NCBI GenBank assembly: GCA_946538445.1
Contig: CAMNGO010000121.1
Coordinates: 1-6,285, forward strand
Source: an uncultured Lachnospiraceae bacterium
Lineage (GTDB): Bacteria > Bacillota > Clostridia > Lachnospirales > Lachnospiraceae
Length of the DNA: 6,285 bases
Reading direction: 5' to 3'
Shown here piece by piece: positions 6,005 through 6,285 of this stretch; the first letter of the stretch is position 1; each line of letters opens with the position of its first letter. The position numbers and the translations under genes were made by a program. The notes beneath the pieces were generated by a model that ran no database searches, was not told the DNA's origin, and saw only the letters and a list, made by a program, of their open reading frames with translations.

Positions 6005-6285
6005 TTATTTCTGGTTCTCAACGATGTTCTTTACGATAGCATCGATTGCTTCTTTGTTGAAGTTGTCTGCAGTTAAACCTGCTGCTGTGAATTCCTCAGC
6101 GCTCTTGTACTCAGTATCACCGATCTTGATGCTGAACTTGATGAGCTTAGCGAGACCTTCCATGTCTTCTTTCTGAATAGCTTCCTTAACAGCTTTCTCT
6201 GCTTTTGCTTCTTTCTCGGCTGCTTCCTTAGCTGCTTTCTCTTTTGCTTCCTTCTCAGCTGCTTCCTTGGCTGCTTTCTCTTTTG
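6005..6285 (-). CDS. Lys/Ala/Glu-rich coiled-coil repeat protein, C-terminal 93 residues only
   Basis: Minus-strand frame open from the right edge to tandem stops (TAA at 6007-6005, another TAA at 6004-6002). It has no start in the window, so it is a 3' fragment. The first 26 visible residues are two copies of KEKAAKEAAEKEA, then a degenerate third copy, forming a highly charged alpha-helical or coiled-coil region. The last 50 or so residues are non-repetitive ('MEGLAKLIKFSIKIGDTEY', 'SAEEFTAAGLTADNFNKEA') and look like a small folded helical C-terminus. I do not recognise the family. The strict, repetitive codon use (GAA, AAA, AAG, GCA, GCT) hints at a well-expressed gene. A strong terminator follows, which separates it from the defence-like operon. 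Confidence 0.8.
   Translation of the reverse strand, partial: KEKAAKEAAEKEAKEKAAKEAAEKEAKAEKAVKEAIQKEDMEGLAKLIKFSIKIGDTEYKSAEEFTAAGLTADNFNKEAIDAIVKNIVENQK
6206..6283 (-). repeat. Two tandem 39-bp coding repeats (KEKAAKEAAEKEA)
   Basis: Positions 6283-6245 and 6244-6206 (minus strand) encode the identical 13-residue unit. They differ at only a few third-codon positions (GCC/GCT, AAG/AAA). The array probably continues beyond the right edge, and a decayed third unit follows at lower coordinates. Confidence 0.85.

Noticed and set aside
5958..6176. 72-codon plus-strand open frame
   Set aside because: It begins inside the terminator hairpin and is antisense to the Lys/Ala-rich protein, which has the coherent repeat structure and tandem stops.

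Overview
The window looks like a moderately GC-rich low-GC-group Gram-positive chromosome, most likely a gut Clostridia/Lachnospiraceae-type organism. This is inferred from strong AGGAG-type ribosome binding sites, consensus sigma-A-like promoters, the style of a single-pass surface protein with Ig-like repeats, and a Lys/Ala/Glu-rich coiled-coil protein. Species cannot be assigned from the sequence. Every gene I can support lies on the minus strand, so the biological order runs from right to left.

From right to left: (1) 6285-6005 is the 3' end of a gene encoding a lysine/alanine/glutamate-rich repeat protein, closed by a good intrinsic terminator (5987-5940). (2) 5937-5879 is a perfect 27-bp inverted repeat built around two copies of a GGGGTC(T/A)GACCCC palindrome. 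(3) A consensus promoter (5841-5813) starts a compact three-gene operon: a TerB-N-like protein (5769-4408), a BrxD-like (DUF2791-type) P-loop ATPase (4411-3008, ATGA overlap with the previous gene), and an Lhr/BrxHI-like superfamily 2 helicase (2945-756). (4) A new consensus promoter overlapping the helicase stop codon (759-731) drives a membrane-anchored Ig-like surface protein that runs off the left edge (644-1).

The three operon genes form the interesting unit. BrxD- and BrxHI-type proteins are known from BREX type 2 phage-defence loci, and TerB-N domains have been predicted to take part in stress or defence modules together with helicases and ATPases. Here the three stand without PglZ, PglX or any methyltransferase. 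The terminator and promoter on one side, and an unrelated gene with its own promoter on the other, suggest that the three genes are the whole module. A reasonable model is that the ATPase and helicase form a nucleic-acid remodelling pair and the TerB-N protein is a sensor or scaffold; this is inference.

The second striking signal is a family of seven identical-core 13-bp palindromes (GGGGTCTGACCCC or its complement GGGGTCAGACCCC) confined to this module. Two form the inverted repeat upstream of the promoter, three are inserted in frame inside the ATPase gene (each encoding GGQTP), and two form a hairpin in the ATPase-helicase junction. They look like a REP-type or mobile palindromic element, or less likely a recognition site tied to the module.
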